The notes under the pieces: generated by a model
Databases searched by the model: none
What the model was told of the DNA's origin: nothing
The model's input: the letters and a program-made list of their open reading frames with translations, nothing else
Translations under genes and position numbers: made by a program
Source: Spirochaetales bacterium
Lineage (GTDB): Bacteria; Spirochaetota; Leptospiria; Leptospirales; Leptonemataceae
Assembly: GCA_015075425.1 (NCBI GenBank)
Contig: JABTUL010000002.1
Coordinates: 434,001-498,000, forward strand
Reading direction: 5' to 3'
DNA length: 64,000 nucleotides
Shown here: positions 34,127 to 42,529 of the stretch, piece after piece
Layout of the letters: every line of letters starts with the position of its first letter
Position numbering within the stretch: position 1 is the stretch's first letter

Positions 34127-35959
34127 ATGACGGCAATTCTTGGGCTTTCCTGTTTTTACCATGATGCTGCAGCTGTTCTGGTTCAGGACGGGGAAATCGT
34201 TGCAGCGGCTCAGGAAGAGCGCTTCACCCGCAAGAAGCATGATGCCGATTTTCCGGCCCGGGCCATTGAGTATGTTTTGAACGCCGGCCGCATGGATGCT
34301 TCAGCGTTGGACTATGTTTCCTTTTATGACAAATCTTTTCTGAAATTTGAGCGATTGCTTGAGTCCATTTTAGAATATGCGCCCTCCAGCTACCGGGTCT
34401 GGCTGGCTGCCATGCCTTCCTGGCTGGACCACAAGCTGCTTATTGAGCGCACCATCCGCAAACGCTTGCCGGGTCTTCCAAAAGAGGCCCGCTTTATTTT
34501 TCCCGAGCACCATGAATCCCATGCCGCTGCCGCTTTTTTTCCCTCGCCTTTTGAGGAGGCCGCTTTTTTGACTCTGGACGGAGTCGGCGAATGGGCTACA
34601 ACATCCTGGGGAGTGGCCCGCGACAATCAGGTGGACATGCGCCAGGAAATCCATTTCCCTCATTCGCTGGGGATGCTTTATTCTGCCTTCACTTACTATA
34701 CAGGTTTTAAAGTAAATAGCGGTGAGTACAAGGTTATGGGGCTGGCTCCCTACGGTGAGCCACGCTATGTGCAGCTGATCTATGACCATTTGCTCGATGT
34801 GAAAGAGGACGGCTCCTTCCGATTGAATATGGATTACTTTGATTTTGCCGCCGGGCTGCGCATGACCAATGGAAAGTTTCACAAACTATTTGGCGGTCCT
34901 CCGCGACAACCGGAAAGTCGATTGGGCCAGAGAGAAATGGATTTAGCTCGCTCTGTCCAGGTCGTAACAGAAGAGACTGTTCTCAAGCTGGGACGCTACA
35001 TCCGGAAAACAAGCGGGCTGAAAAAACTGTGTCTGTCCGGCGGCGTGGCCCTCAACTGCGTGGCTAACGGTCATCTTCTGCGCGATGGTTCATTTGAAGA
35101 AATCTGGATTCAGCCTGCTGCCGGTGATGCTGGATCCGCGCTGGGATCGGCCCTGTTCACCTGGTATCAATATCTGGGCAACGCAAGGAAGCTCAGTCCG
35201 GGCCGGGACGCTCAACGTGGCTCTTACCTGGGACCGTCCTACAGTGGTACGGAAATCAAAGAGGTACTTAAGGCGGCCGCCGCTCCCTACCATGAGCTGG
35301 CTGATGCCTCCGCCGCCGCGCGCGCGGCCGCTGCTCACCTGGCAGAAGGCCGGGTGGTTGGCTGGTTTCAGGGTCGGATGGAATTTGGCCCGCGCGCCCT
35401 GGGCGGTCGTTCCATCATTGGTGATCCCCGCAGTGAGAAAATGCAATCGATCATGAACTTGAAAATAAAGTTTAGAGAATCTTTCCGGCCTTTTGCTCCC
35501 AGTGTCCTGCGTGAGGACGTCTCCCGGTATTTTGATATAGATCATGATTCGCATTACATGTTGATTGTAGCTCCGGTCAAAGAATCAATCCGGCGACAGA
35601 TGACAGCAGAGGAACAGGAACTTTTTGGCATTGAAAAATTGAATGTCAAAAGATCGGATCTTCCGGCCATCACGCATGTAGATTATTCGGCACGGATACA
35701 AACGGTGACGCGTGAGAACAATCCCGTGTACTATGAACTCATCCAGGAGTTCAAACGGCTGACCGGCACGTCCGTAATCATCAATACCTCCTTTAATGTT
35801 CGTGGTGAACCGATTGTGCTTTCCCCGGAGCAGGCTTATCTTTGCTTTCAGCGTACCGGTATGGATGTTCTATTTCTGGAAAATTTTATGCTCCTGAAAA
35901 CGGAGCAGCCCGTTCTGGAAAGTGATACGGACTGGCAGAAGGAATTTGAGCTGGACTGA
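34127..35959 (+). CDS. Carbamoyltransferase, NodU/CmcH family
   Basis: The 610-residue enzyme transfers a carbamoyl group from carbamoyl phosphate, through carbamoyl-AMP, to a hydroxyl of a small molecule or glycan. The N-terminal Kae1-like domain has LGLSCFYHDAAAVLV and metal-binding HHESHAAAAFF; LSGGVALNCVANG follows. The C-terminal domain has GRMEFGPRALGGRSI and NTSFNVRGEPIV. All expected motifs are present. It is followed six bases later by an SxtJ-like membrane protein, an association seen in many bacteria. Confidence 0.94.
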   Translation: MTAILGLSCFYHDAAAVLVQDGEIVAAAQEERFTRKKHDADFPARAIEYVLNAGRMDASALDYVSFYDKSFLKFERLLESILEYAPSSYRVWLAAMPSWLDHKLLIERTIRKRLPGLPKEARFIFPEHHESHAAAAFFPSPFEEAAFLTLDGVGEWATTSWGVARDNQVDMRQEIHFPHSLGMLYSAFTYYTGFKVNSGEYKVMGLAPYGEPRYVQLIYDHLLDVKEDGSFRLNMDYFDFAAGLRMTNGKFHKLFGGPPRQPESRLGQREMDLARSVQVVTEETVLKLGRYIRKTSGLKKLCLSGGVALNCVANGHLLRDGSFEEIWIQPAAGDAGSALGSALFTWYQYLGNARKLSPGRDAQRGSYLGPSYSGTEIKEVLKAAAAPYHELADASAAARAAAAHLAEGRVVGWFQGRMEFGPRALGGRSIIGDPRSEKMQSIMNLKIKFRESFRPFAPSVLREDVSRYFDIDHDSHYMLIVAPVKESIRRQMTAEEQELFGIEKLNVKRSDLPAITHVDYSARIQTVTRENNPVYYELIQEFKRLTGTSVIINTSFNVRGEPIVLSPEQAYLCFQRTGMDVLFLENFMLLKTEQPVLESDTDWQKEFELD

Positions 35960-35964
35960 AACAA

Positions 35965-36549
35965 ATGTCTGAAATACGTAAATATTTTCTTAAATTGTTT
36001 ATTGCAAGCCTTGTGTTGCTTTTGATTCGTCGGATCTGGGGTTTTACGCCGGAGCTACGCTTTATCTTTGCCGGCATCGCCGCCGCCTTTTTGCTTCTGA
36101 CCCTCTTTCCCTGGCCAGGGTTGCCTATGTTCTGGCTGTGGAATCGTTATAAAGCGCGAACTTTGCAATCAATGCGTTTTTTTCAGGGGCTGGGCCTTTT
36201 GCTCCTGCTCATATACGCTTATCAAATGCGGCACCTCCTTGTGACCGATTGGCTGGATGCGCGACATCTCTGGGCCCTTTTGGGTAGCATTAGCCTGATT
36301 GCCGGTCTGGTAGCGCCTCTGGCCGAGCTCTTATTTGGGCTCTGGATGGGCCTGGCGCATGTGATTCAGGCCGTCGTCTCGCGCATTTTGCTCACATTGA
36401 TCTATCTATTCACCGTGCTTCCCCTGGCCCTGGTGGCCAAGCTTGTGGGCAAACGTTTTCTGGTGCGTCACCCCGATCCGGCACTTTCAAGTTACTGGAT
36501 TGACCGTCCGCCGGCGGCGGAAAAGGAACGCTATCATAAACATTTTTAA
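35965..36549 (+). CDS. SxtJ-like membrane protein
   Basis: The 194-residue protein has about five membrane segments. Its end, RILLTLIYLFTVLPLALVAK followed by SSYWIDRP, matches the C-terminal pattern of SxtJ-like proteins that accompany carbamoyltransferases in saxitoxin and other clusters. SxtJ function is not known. The small DUF5989 gene often found between the two is absent here. It is two bases from the next lipoprotein gene, so three genes form one unit. Confidence 0.78.
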   Translation: MSEIRKYFLKLFIASLVLLLIRRIWGFTPELRFIFAGIAAAFLLLTLFPWPGLPMFWLWNRYKARTLQSMRFFQGLGLLLLLIYAYQMRHLLVTDWLDARHLWALLGSISLIAGLVAPLAELLFGLWMGLAHVIQAVVSRILLTLIYLFTVLPLALVAKLVGKRFLVRHPDPALSSYWIDRPPAAEKERYHKHF

Positions 36550-36551
36550 TT

Positions 36552-37136
36552 ATGCGCATATCTGTTCTGATCCTTTTGTTGTATGCCTGCACACCAGCGG
36601 GTCCGGAAATCACCGATGACCTCGTCGTGCGATACATCCAGGCTTACCAGAATGTGCGCAGGATCGCTCCGGAGCTGGCCCGGAAGATGGCCGCTTACAA
36701 AGGAGAAGGCGAGGCAGGCGTCGAGTCGGCCGGGACGGAGGGATTTGAAGAGTTGCAAAAAGCGGTACAATCGGCCGGATTCAAAGACATGGCTGAATTT
36801 GTGGCTGCGAACGCAAAAATTGCCTGGGCCTTCAACTATGTGCAAGCGGAAAGGGCCATCGGCGAATTTCAGAAAATGCACGACAATGGCCTTGAAGAGT
36901 TTGATCGCGCGCTTGCGGATCCGGAGGTTCCGGAAGAAACAAAGGCTGCCCTTCGCGACGGTCGTGCAAAGCTTGCCGCTGAGTTTGCGCGCAGTAAATC
37001 CTGGGCAGATCTGACGATGCGCGGAGTTAGACTTTTCAGTGATGAGAAGGCGCGGGCGGTGATTGAACGCCATCGTGAAGCTCTGGAAAAAGCCTACATG
37101 GGTCTCCCCGGTCCAGAAGGCCGGCCAGAATCTTGA
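36552..37136 (+). CDS. Small helical lipoprotein
   Basis: The 194-residue protein has a short signal peptide ending LLYAC (Cys13). The mature part is highly charged and helical (LARKMAAYKGEGEAG, FEELQKAVQSAGF, ERHREALEKAYMG). No family is recognised. It follows the SxtJ-like gene by two bases, and its stop lies inside the stem of the terminator that ends the unit, so it is the last gene of the carbamoyltransferase transcript. Confidence 0.72.
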   Translation: MRISVLILLLYACTPAGPEITDDLVVRYIQAYQNVRRIAPELARKMAAYKGEGEAGVESAGTEGFEELQKAVQSAGFKDMAEFVAANAKIAWAFNYVQAERAIGEFQKMHDNGLEEFDRALADPEVPEETKAALRDGRAKLAAEFARSKSWADLTMRGVRLFSDEKARAVIERHREALEKAYMGLPGPEGRPES

Positions 37137-37171
37137 TCTTCTATCAAGGTGTTGCGATCAAGATTCTGGCC
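37123..37171 (+). terminator. Terminator with 16-bp stem overlapping a stop codon
   Basis: GGCCAGAATCTTGATC (37123-37138) pairs perfectly with GATCAAGATTCTGGCC (37156-37171) across a 17-base loop, followed by TTTTCTATTT. The lipoprotein stop codon (37134-37136) lies in the first arm. Confidence 0.85.
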
Positions 37172-37179
37172 TTTTCTAT

Positions 37180-37752
37180 TTAGCGAATAGCGGCTAAGAT
37201 TTTGCGATTCGTCTCTTCCAGACGGGCGACTTCTGTTTCCGGCAGGATGTGATCCACTTTTCCCGCGCGAATGATCTGTAGTTCTGAACCACCGGCCACG
37301 GACTCTTCACGAACCGTGTAGGGAACCCAGGCAGAGTTTTCCTTATTGTAGAGCACCCCGATTTGATCACGGTGCAGCAGCGCCTGCTTCTTCACCCCGT
37401 TTTTCTCAATCTGGATTTCCAGAGTGCGGCCGAAATCGCGATAGATGAAAATGGCGGTCTCATCGCCTTTCTGAACCACGCGGCGATGTTCGCCGTTGGG
37501 ATCAAAATCGCTTTTGCCGATGACGTTGCGACCCATCCAGAATTCAATCGAGTTGAACAAAATCGCATCAGCTAACAGGAAGAGGCCGCCCACCCAGAAG
37601 CTGATCAAAAAGACGATCCATCGTACCCACTTATTGCCAATTGAGCGAATGAAACCGTCATACTTTCCGGTCAAAGAGAAGCTGCCGTGGCAGGCGCCAC
37701 CCAGCATCAGGACTGCCAGCAATGCTGCCATGGCTTTTTGATAAAATTTCAT
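37180..37752 (-). CDS. DUF3332 family protein
   Basis: The 190-residue protein starts with a signal peptide ending MLGGAC (Cys21). It contains the DUF3332 pattern CHGSFSLTGKYDGF, a membrane segment (IVFLISFWVGGLFLLADAI) and SIEFWMGRNVIG. The C-terminal half is a beta-rich domain on one face of the membrane. Function is unknown. It is divergent from the ECF sigma factor gene, so the shared upstream region may link their control. Confidence 0.85.
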   Translation of the reverse strand: MKFYQKAMAALLAVLMLGGACHGSFSLTGKYDGFIRSIGNKWVRWIVFLISFWVGGLFLLADAILFNSIEFWMGRNVIGKSDFDPNGEHRRVVQKGDETAIFIYRDFGRTLEIQIEKNGVKKQALLHRDQIGVLYNKENSAWVPYTVREESVAGGSELQIIRAGKVDHILPETEVARLEETNRKILAAIR

Positions 37753-37882
37753 TGTATCTCCTTTTTTGAGAATGAGTTCATTTTTTCAGCCCCCGGATCG
37801 GGGCAAGCTTTTTATGTCGCATTCAGGCATTTTCCTTTTTTATTTGGTTGATGGTGCTCGTGGGATAGAAAGCAAGGGTCCG

Positions 37883-38482
37883 GTGCATTCGGAAGAGATT
37901 GACATTGATTCTCCTGAATTCCTGGAACGCTTGCGGAAGTATGATCCGGAGGCCTTTACCCTCCTTTTCCGCTCCTTGAAAGACCGCATCTATGGACTGG
38001 CATTGCGGCTCACCCGCAATGCCGATGACGCTGAAGAGGTTCTACAAGAAGCTTTTTTTGCTGCTTTTGACAAAATAGAGACGTTTAAGGGCAACTCCCG
38101 GCTCAGTACCTGGATCTATGCCATTGCCAGCAACGCAGCCCTCAGTCGGCTCCGTAAAAAAGAAAGCAAAAATGTAACCCTCACTGATGAGTTGCTTCCA
38201 ACTCTGGAGAAGAATTTGTTCAGCCGTGGTGATCTTGTGTTTGCGGTGGATCCATCAGACCCCACCATGCAGCACGAGCTGGAGCAAAAGCTGGAAGAGG
38301 CCATCGAAACGCTTCCGGAGGGTTACAAAGAAATTTTTATCATGAAAGAGCTGGAGCACATACCCATTAAAGAGATCGCTGCGGCCTTTGACTTAAATCC
38401 CGGAGCTGTCAAGACCCGCCTGCACCGGGCGCGCCTGATGCTTCGAGCCAGACTCAGTGACTACTGGGAGGTAGTGGTATGA
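37883..38482 (+). CDS. ECF-family RNA polymerase sigma factor
   Basis: This protein of about 199 residues directs RNA polymerase to stress or envelope promoters. Region 2 has YDPEAFTLLFRSLKDRIYGL, NADDAEEVLQEAF and STWIYAIASNAALSRLR; region 4 has LPEGYKEIFIMKE and AAAFDLNPGAVKTRLHRAR. GTG 37883 with AAGGG upstream gives a normal ECF length. ATG 37814 and ATG 37772 are alternatives but would add a hydrophobic leader unlike the family. The gene overlaps the anti-sigma gene by four bases. Confidence 0.9.
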   Translation: MHSEEIDIDSPEFLERLRKYDPEAFTLLFRSLKDRIYGLALRLTRNADDAEEVLQEAFFAAFDKIETFKGNSRLSTWIYAIASNAALSRLRKKESKNVTLTDELLPTLEKNLFSRGDLVFAVDPSDPTMQHELEQKLEEAIETLPEGYKEIFIMKELEHIPIKEIAAAFDLNPGAVKTRLHRARLMLRARLSDYWEVVV

Positions 38483-38754
38483 ATCAAGAGTGTGACCACG
38501 GTGATTTTGATTGCCAGAAATATGTGGAGCTCATGAGCGATTACCTGGACAATGAGCTCAGTGCTGCGGACAGAGAACTCTGGACGCGACATTTCGATGG
38601 GTGCAACCCCTGCCAGAAGTTCTTTGCCAGCTTTGAAAGCAGTCTGGAATTGATCCAGTATTTACAAAAGCACAAATGCCCGGAAAATGTCGCCCGTCGT
38701 CTGGAAGACATTCTCAAAGACAAAGCCCGTAGCCGCCAGCAAAGCCTGGCCTGA
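38479..38754 (+). CDS. Zinc-binding anti-sigma factor (zf-HC2)
   Basis: The 91-residue protein has the anti-sigma zinc motif in RHFDGCNPCQKFF (H-x3-C-x2-C), preceded by YLDNELSAADRELW. It should bind and restrain the ECF sigma factor encoded just upstream, with which it overlaps by ATGA. There is no membrane segment, so it belongs to the soluble kind that can respond to cytoplasmic signals such as redox state; the last point is inference. Confidence 0.87.
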   Translation: MNQECDHGDFDCQKYVELMSDYLDNELSAADRELWTRHFDGCNPCQKFFASFESSLELIQYLQKHKCPENVARRLEDILKDKARSRQQSLA

Positions 38755-38932
38755 CTTCCAAAACGGCCCGAAGGTTTCGACGCTCCAAATTACCTTCAGT
38801 TCCGCTGACGTGGTATCAGCCAGCAAGATCAACGAGAACTTCCGGATAGCCGCACCCGCAGGATTTGTAGGAGCCTTTATGCTGAATACCTCCCATCGGG
38901 CTTGACATCTCTGACGAGCCTATCTTTGATCC

Positions 38933-39370
38933 ATGCCGGTGATTTCTGTGCCACGATCACTACGCGGAAAGCTGGGAGATGATGCTTCCGATGATCTGGT
39001 TTTGCTCCTGAATCAAGCCGGGGCGGAAACGCGAGATAATGTCATTGAACTATCTGCAGAGAAATTCGAGCGGCGACTCACGGTAGAAACCAACAAGCTG
39101 GATGCAAGGATCTCTGAAGAAGGGGCCCGTCTGGACAAGCGTATCACGGAAGAGGTCAGCAAGCTGGACAAGCGCATCACGGAAGAAGTCAGCAAGCTGG
39201 ACAAGCGTATCACGGAAGAGATGGCCAGCGTCCGGGTAGAAATGGCCAACATGCGCGCAGAAATGACCGCCCATAAATCGGAAATCATCAAATGGATGTT
39301 CCTGTTCTGGATAGGCCAGTTAGCCGCCACCAGCGGTATTGTGGCGGCCCTATTTCAATTGATGCGATAA
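38933..39370 (+). CDS. Coiled-coil protein with C-terminal membrane anchor
   Basis: The 145-residue protein has a long coiled coil from about residue 35 to 115, including three tandem copies of the 11-residue unit SKLDKRITEEV or close variants. A single membrane helix follows near the C-terminus (WMFLFWIGQLAATSGIVAAL). The layout resembles DUF1640/CCDC90-like small proteins. Function is unknown. A TTGACA-N17-TTTGAT promoter lies at 38902-38930, only two bases before the assigned ATG, so a slightly later start is possible. Confidence 0.65.
   Translation: MPVISVPRSLRGKLGDDASDDLVLLLNQAGAETRDNVIELSAEKFERRLTVETNKLDARISEEGARLDKRITEEVSKLDKRITEEVSKLDKRITEEMASVRVEMANMRAEMTAHKSEIIKWMFLFWIGQLAATSGIVAALFQLMR
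39131..39220 (+). repeat. 33-bp tandem repeat in the coiled-coil gene
   Basis: Two full units (39131-39163, 39164-39196) and a partial third (39197-39220) are almost identical at DNA level, differing at a few silent positions. Each encodes LDKRITEEVSK. The near-identity suggests recent expansion and a potential for length variation. Confidence 0.8.
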
Positions 39371-39386
39371 AAAAGCCCTGAGATGG

Positions 39387-39857
39387 GTGGAGCGCTGGAT
39401 GACTATACTGGAAAATCTTTATGTATGTTTCCGGATTTCTCCTTACTCCGCAAATCGGGCTCGTGCCTTAAAAAAGATGCAAAAATGCTATCTGTGGGAT
39501 TGGGCTCTTGTTCCGGCCGGAGGGCCTCGATTCGAAAATCTGGTCGCTTCTCATCTGCTCAAGTACTGTCATTTTCAAGAAGATCAAGACGGCTATAAAA
39601 TAGAACTCTGCTACATCAGAGATACACAGGGCCGAGAACTGGATTTTGTTATTCTTAAAAATGGTAAACCTCTCTTTGCCGTTGAATGCAAGTCAGGAGA
39701 AAAGAATCTGAGCCCCTATATATCCTACTTCCAGGAGCGCCTGTCACTACCGGCTGTATACCAGGTTCATCCGGGTCAGCGCGATTTTGGCAATGAAAAA
39801 AAGGGAGGCCGAGTTTTACCCTTCCCGAATTTTTGCATAGAGGCCGGGCTGGTTTGA
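39387..39857 (+). pseudogene. C-terminal remnant of a DUF4143 AAA ATPase
   Basis: The frame encodes the DUF4143 tail found at the end of a widespread AAA ATPase family: KCYLWDWALVP, RFENLVASHLLKYCHF, GRELDFVILKNGKPLFAVECK and LPAVYQVHPGQRD. The N-terminal ATPase part, normally about 250 residues with Walker motifs, is missing. The DEx-VExK-like nuclease-fold residues (LDFVI, AVECK) remain. A full gene was probably truncated by deletion. The fragment could still be translated. Confidence 0.7.
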
Positions 39858-40666
39858 TGAAGAAAAAAGCCGTTCGTTTACGTTTCCAGAATCTTGCTGA
39901 GGCCCAGGATTACATTAAAAATTTAGTATTTTCCGGAAAAACGAGTGGCAACTGGACTGCCGAAGAAATACTGACCCACCTGTCGGCGGCGGTTGAATGC
40001 ACTTTGTATGGCTTCTCCGCTCAGTATCCACGCTTGATTCGTCGTAGCATAGGTTCAGTTTTCGGTCGTCTGATCTTTGCAATGCGTTTTTTTCCCGCCG
40101 GTGTGCCCAACATTAGAGCGATTCCCCATTTTCCCGTGCCCCGGGAGGGTAATGCTTTTGAGATCGCTCGGCACAAGTTGCTCGGTTTGATCGCACAGCT
40201 TCAACAGGGCGAGCCTGTGAAGGAGCATCCTTTCTTTGGGCCTCTCAGCCGGGAAAAATGGTTCGCATTGCATACTTACCATCTGGCCCATCATCTGAGC
40301 TATATAGTCGTCCTTGATGATGTTAACTTTCGCAATAGCCAGAGCGGCCGTACTGCTCTAATGGACGCTGTTGCCGCCGGTGAGATATCCGCGCTGCACA
40401 GCCTGCTTGAGGCTGGAGCGAATCCGGATCTGGCAGATGAACAGGGCAATGTACCGCTGCACTATGCTGTCATGGAGGGCAATCTGGAGGCGGGTCGGAT
40501 CCTGCTGCAAGCGGGTGCCAATCCCAATGCACGCGACCGGAAAGGCATTACGCCTCTCAATCTTTGCCGATCCCTTGCCGGCATGACGGATTTTTCCCGA
40601 CTCCTTCTGGAAAAGGGCGCAGATCCGGGCCTGACCGATCATAGCGGCAAGACCTACCAGATGTAG
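39857..40666 (+). CDS. DUF1569 (DinB-like) domain fused to ankyrin repeats
   Basis: The 269-residue protein joins an N-terminal DUF1569 four-helix domain (about 1-155), with metal-ligand-type histidines in WTAEEILTHLSAAVECT and YHLAHHLSYIV, to three ankyrin repeats (about 160-265; SGRTALMDAVAAGEIS, QGNVPLHYAVMEGNLEAG, KGITPLNLC). DinB-like domains act as thiol-dependent transferases or have unknown roles; ankyrin repeats bind protein partners. ATG 39857 is chosen because DUF1569 begins there. The fusion is uncommon. Confidence 0.8.
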   Translation: MKKKAVRLRFQNLAEAQDYIKNLVFSGKTSGNWTAEEILTHLSAAVECTLYGFSAQYPRLIRRSIGSVFGRLIFAMRFFPAGVPNIRAIPHFPVPREGNAFEIARHKLLGLIAQLQQGEPVKEHPFFGPLSREKWFALHTYHLAHHLSYIVVLDDVNFRNSQSGRTALMDAVAAGEISALHSLLEAGANPDLADEQGNVPLHYAVMEGNLEAGRILLQAGANPNARDRKGITPLNLCRSLAGMTDFSRLLLEKGADPGLTDHSGKTYQM

Positions 40667-40791
40667 CCGCCCTTCCTGGCAAGCGGGTGCGCACTGGCCA
40701 GCGTCATCCGGAGTTTGTTCTGAGATTTTTCCTTGCCGGGTAAGGCGATTCAGGCGTTCTTGCAATGAGCCGATTCTGGCCGGAGGTAGTC

Positions 40792-42066
40792 ATGTCTAAA
40801 CCTGTAATTCTTGGCGGAGCCCAGACCGATTTTGCCCGTAACTGGACCAAAGAAAACAAGACCTTTATGTCCATGATGCGGGAAGTTGTGGAAGATGGCA
40901 TGGCTGCTGTGGGACTGGATTTTTCCGAAATCAAACGATTGAATCAGGAAAATCGCGTCGCTGTGTATGTGGGTAACTTTGATGCCGAGCAATACGCCAA
41001 CCAGGGACATCTGGGCGCCTTTCTGACGGAAGTGCATCCCGCATTTTTTGGGGTACCCGGCGCCCGTTATGAAGCTGCCTGTGCTTCCGGTTCGGTGGCA
41101 TTGCACAGCGCTGAGACAGCCATTCGCGCCGGAGATTACGACCTTGCCATTGTTGTGGGCCTTGAAGTCATGAAGACCGTCAATTCAAAGGTGGGCGGGG
41201 ACTTCCTGGGCACAGCAGCCTACTATGAAGTAGAAGCCAGGGGCGTGGATTTCCCTTTCCCCACCCTGTTTGGCAAACTGGCCGATGTCATCATTGAGCG
41301 CAACAGTAAGCTGGGAGCGGACCGGGTCATGAATGATCTGGCAGAAATCAGTCGTATCAATTATGCCAATGCAAAACTCAATCCTATGGCGCAAACCCGC
41401 AACTGGTATATGTCCGGTGAGCACGCCCGCAAGCGTGGTGACGATTTCAATATCGCTGTCGGTGGCCGGCTCTGTCTGACGGACTGTTCACAGGTAACGG
41501 ATGGCGCAGCCGTTCTGGTAGTTGCTTCGCCCGCCTATGCCCGGGAGTATTTGGGGAAAACGGGTCGCACATTGAAGCAAACATCGGTGATTAAAGGCTG
41601 GGGCCACCGGGTGGCTCCCATCCGCTTTACGGAAAAAGTAAAAGAATCTAAAGATCAGGAGTTCATTCTTCCCTGGACGCGCCAGGCCGTGGTGGACGCA
41701 TACCAGAGAGCAGGCCTTGATATCCATCAGATCGACGTCATGGAAACGCATGATTGTTTTACCTCCAGCGAATACGCGGCCATCAGCGCCTTTGGCATAA
41801 CCGGCCCGGGCCAGGAATACCAGGCCATTGAAGACGGTAAAATCGACCTGAAGGGTAAAAAACCAATCAATCCTTCAGGTGGATTGATTGGTGCCGGTCA
41901 TCCCGTGGGAGCTTCCGGCGTTCGCATGGCTCTGGATCTGCACAAGCAGGTAACGGATCAGGCAGGCGGCTATCAGGTTGCTGGTGCGAAAAACGGGGTT
42001 ATGCTCAACATTGGTGGTTCAGCTACAACCAGCATGACTTTCGTCATTGGCCAGAGCGACAATTAA
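40792..42066 (+). CDS. Thiolase-family acetyl-CoA acyltransferase
   Basis: The 424-residue enzyme cleaves or forms beta-ketoacyl-CoA. The nucleophilic Cys is in [12 protein letters not shown], the active-site His in METHDCFTS and the second Cys-region equivalent [17 protein letters not shown]. The HDCF motif places it near SCP2-type thiolases. GGAGG upstream supports ATG 40792. It probably works in fatty-acid oxidation, the main carbon source in Leptospirales. The HIT gene follows 12 bases later. Confidence 0.92.
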   Translation: MSKPVILGGAQTDFARNWTKENKTFMSMMREVVEDGMAAVGLDFSEIKRLNQENRVAVYVGNFDAEQYANQGHLGAFLTEVHPAFFGVPGARYEAACASGSVALHSAETAIRAGDYDLAIVVGLEVMKTVNSKVGGDFLGTAAYYEVEARGVDFPFPTLFGKLADVIIERNSKLGADRVMNDLAEISRINYANAKLNPMAQTRNWYMSGEHARKRGDDFNIAVGGRLCLTDCSQVTDGAAVLVVASPAYAREYLGKTGRTLKQTSVIKGWGHRVAPIRFTEKVKESKDQEFILPWTRQAVVDAYQRAGLDIHQIDVMETHDCFTSSEYAAISAFGITGPGQEYQAIEDGKIDLKGKKPINPSGGLIGAGHPVGASGVRMALDLHKQVTDQAGGYQVAGAKNGVMLNIGGSATTSMTFVIGQSDN

Positions 42067-42078
42067 CCGGTCCGCAGT

Positions 42079-42471
42079 TTGTCTACCATCTTCAGTCGCA
42101 TTGTTGCCGGAGACATCCCCTGCTACAGGGTAGCGGAGGATGACCGGCACCTGGCCTTCCTGGACGTAAAGCCGGTTAAGAAAGGTCACACACTGGTCAT
42201 CCCCAAAAAAGAAGTTGATTATCTGTTTGATTTAAGCGATGAAGAAATGGCTCAGTTGCATATCTTTGCCAAAAAGGTCGCGCTGGGCCTGCGTAAAGCT
42301 GTGCCCTGTCTGCGCATAGGAACGGCGGTTGTAGGACTGGAAGTTCCCCACGTGCATGTTCATTTGATTCCACTGGATCATATCAGTGATCTTTCTTTTG
42401 AGAAGCCCAGGCTCCATTTCAGTGCAGCGGAGTATGAAGCTCTGGCCGCAAATATTGCCGCCCGGATCTAA
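42079..42471 (+). CDS. HIT-family nucleotide hydrolase or transferase
   Basis: The 130-residue protein starts at TTG 42079. It has the N-terminal STIFSRIVAGDIPCYRV and the histidine triad VPHVHVHLIP near residue 93, typical of HinT-like phosphoramidases that act on purine nucleotide conjugates. Length and motif spacing are normal. It is cotranscribed with the thiolase; the substrate is not known. Confidence 0.9.
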   Translation: MSTIFSRIVAGDIPCYRVAEDDRHLAFLDVKPVKKGHTLVIPKKEVDYLFDLSDEEMAQLHIFAKKVALGLRKAVPCLRIGTAVVGLEVPHVHVHLIPLDHISDLSFEKPRLHFSAAEYEALAANIAARI

Positions 42472-42529
42472 GTAGCAGCCCGGATACTTCCGGATAAGCT
42501 CTGCCAGCCAGGTTCAAAGCCGTCCCGGA

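Noticed and set aside
38902-38932. TTGACA-N17-TTTGAT as a third leaderless promoter
   Set aside because: The -10 is only two bases from the assigned ATG, so transcription would start inside the gene; listed only as a note on the start choice.
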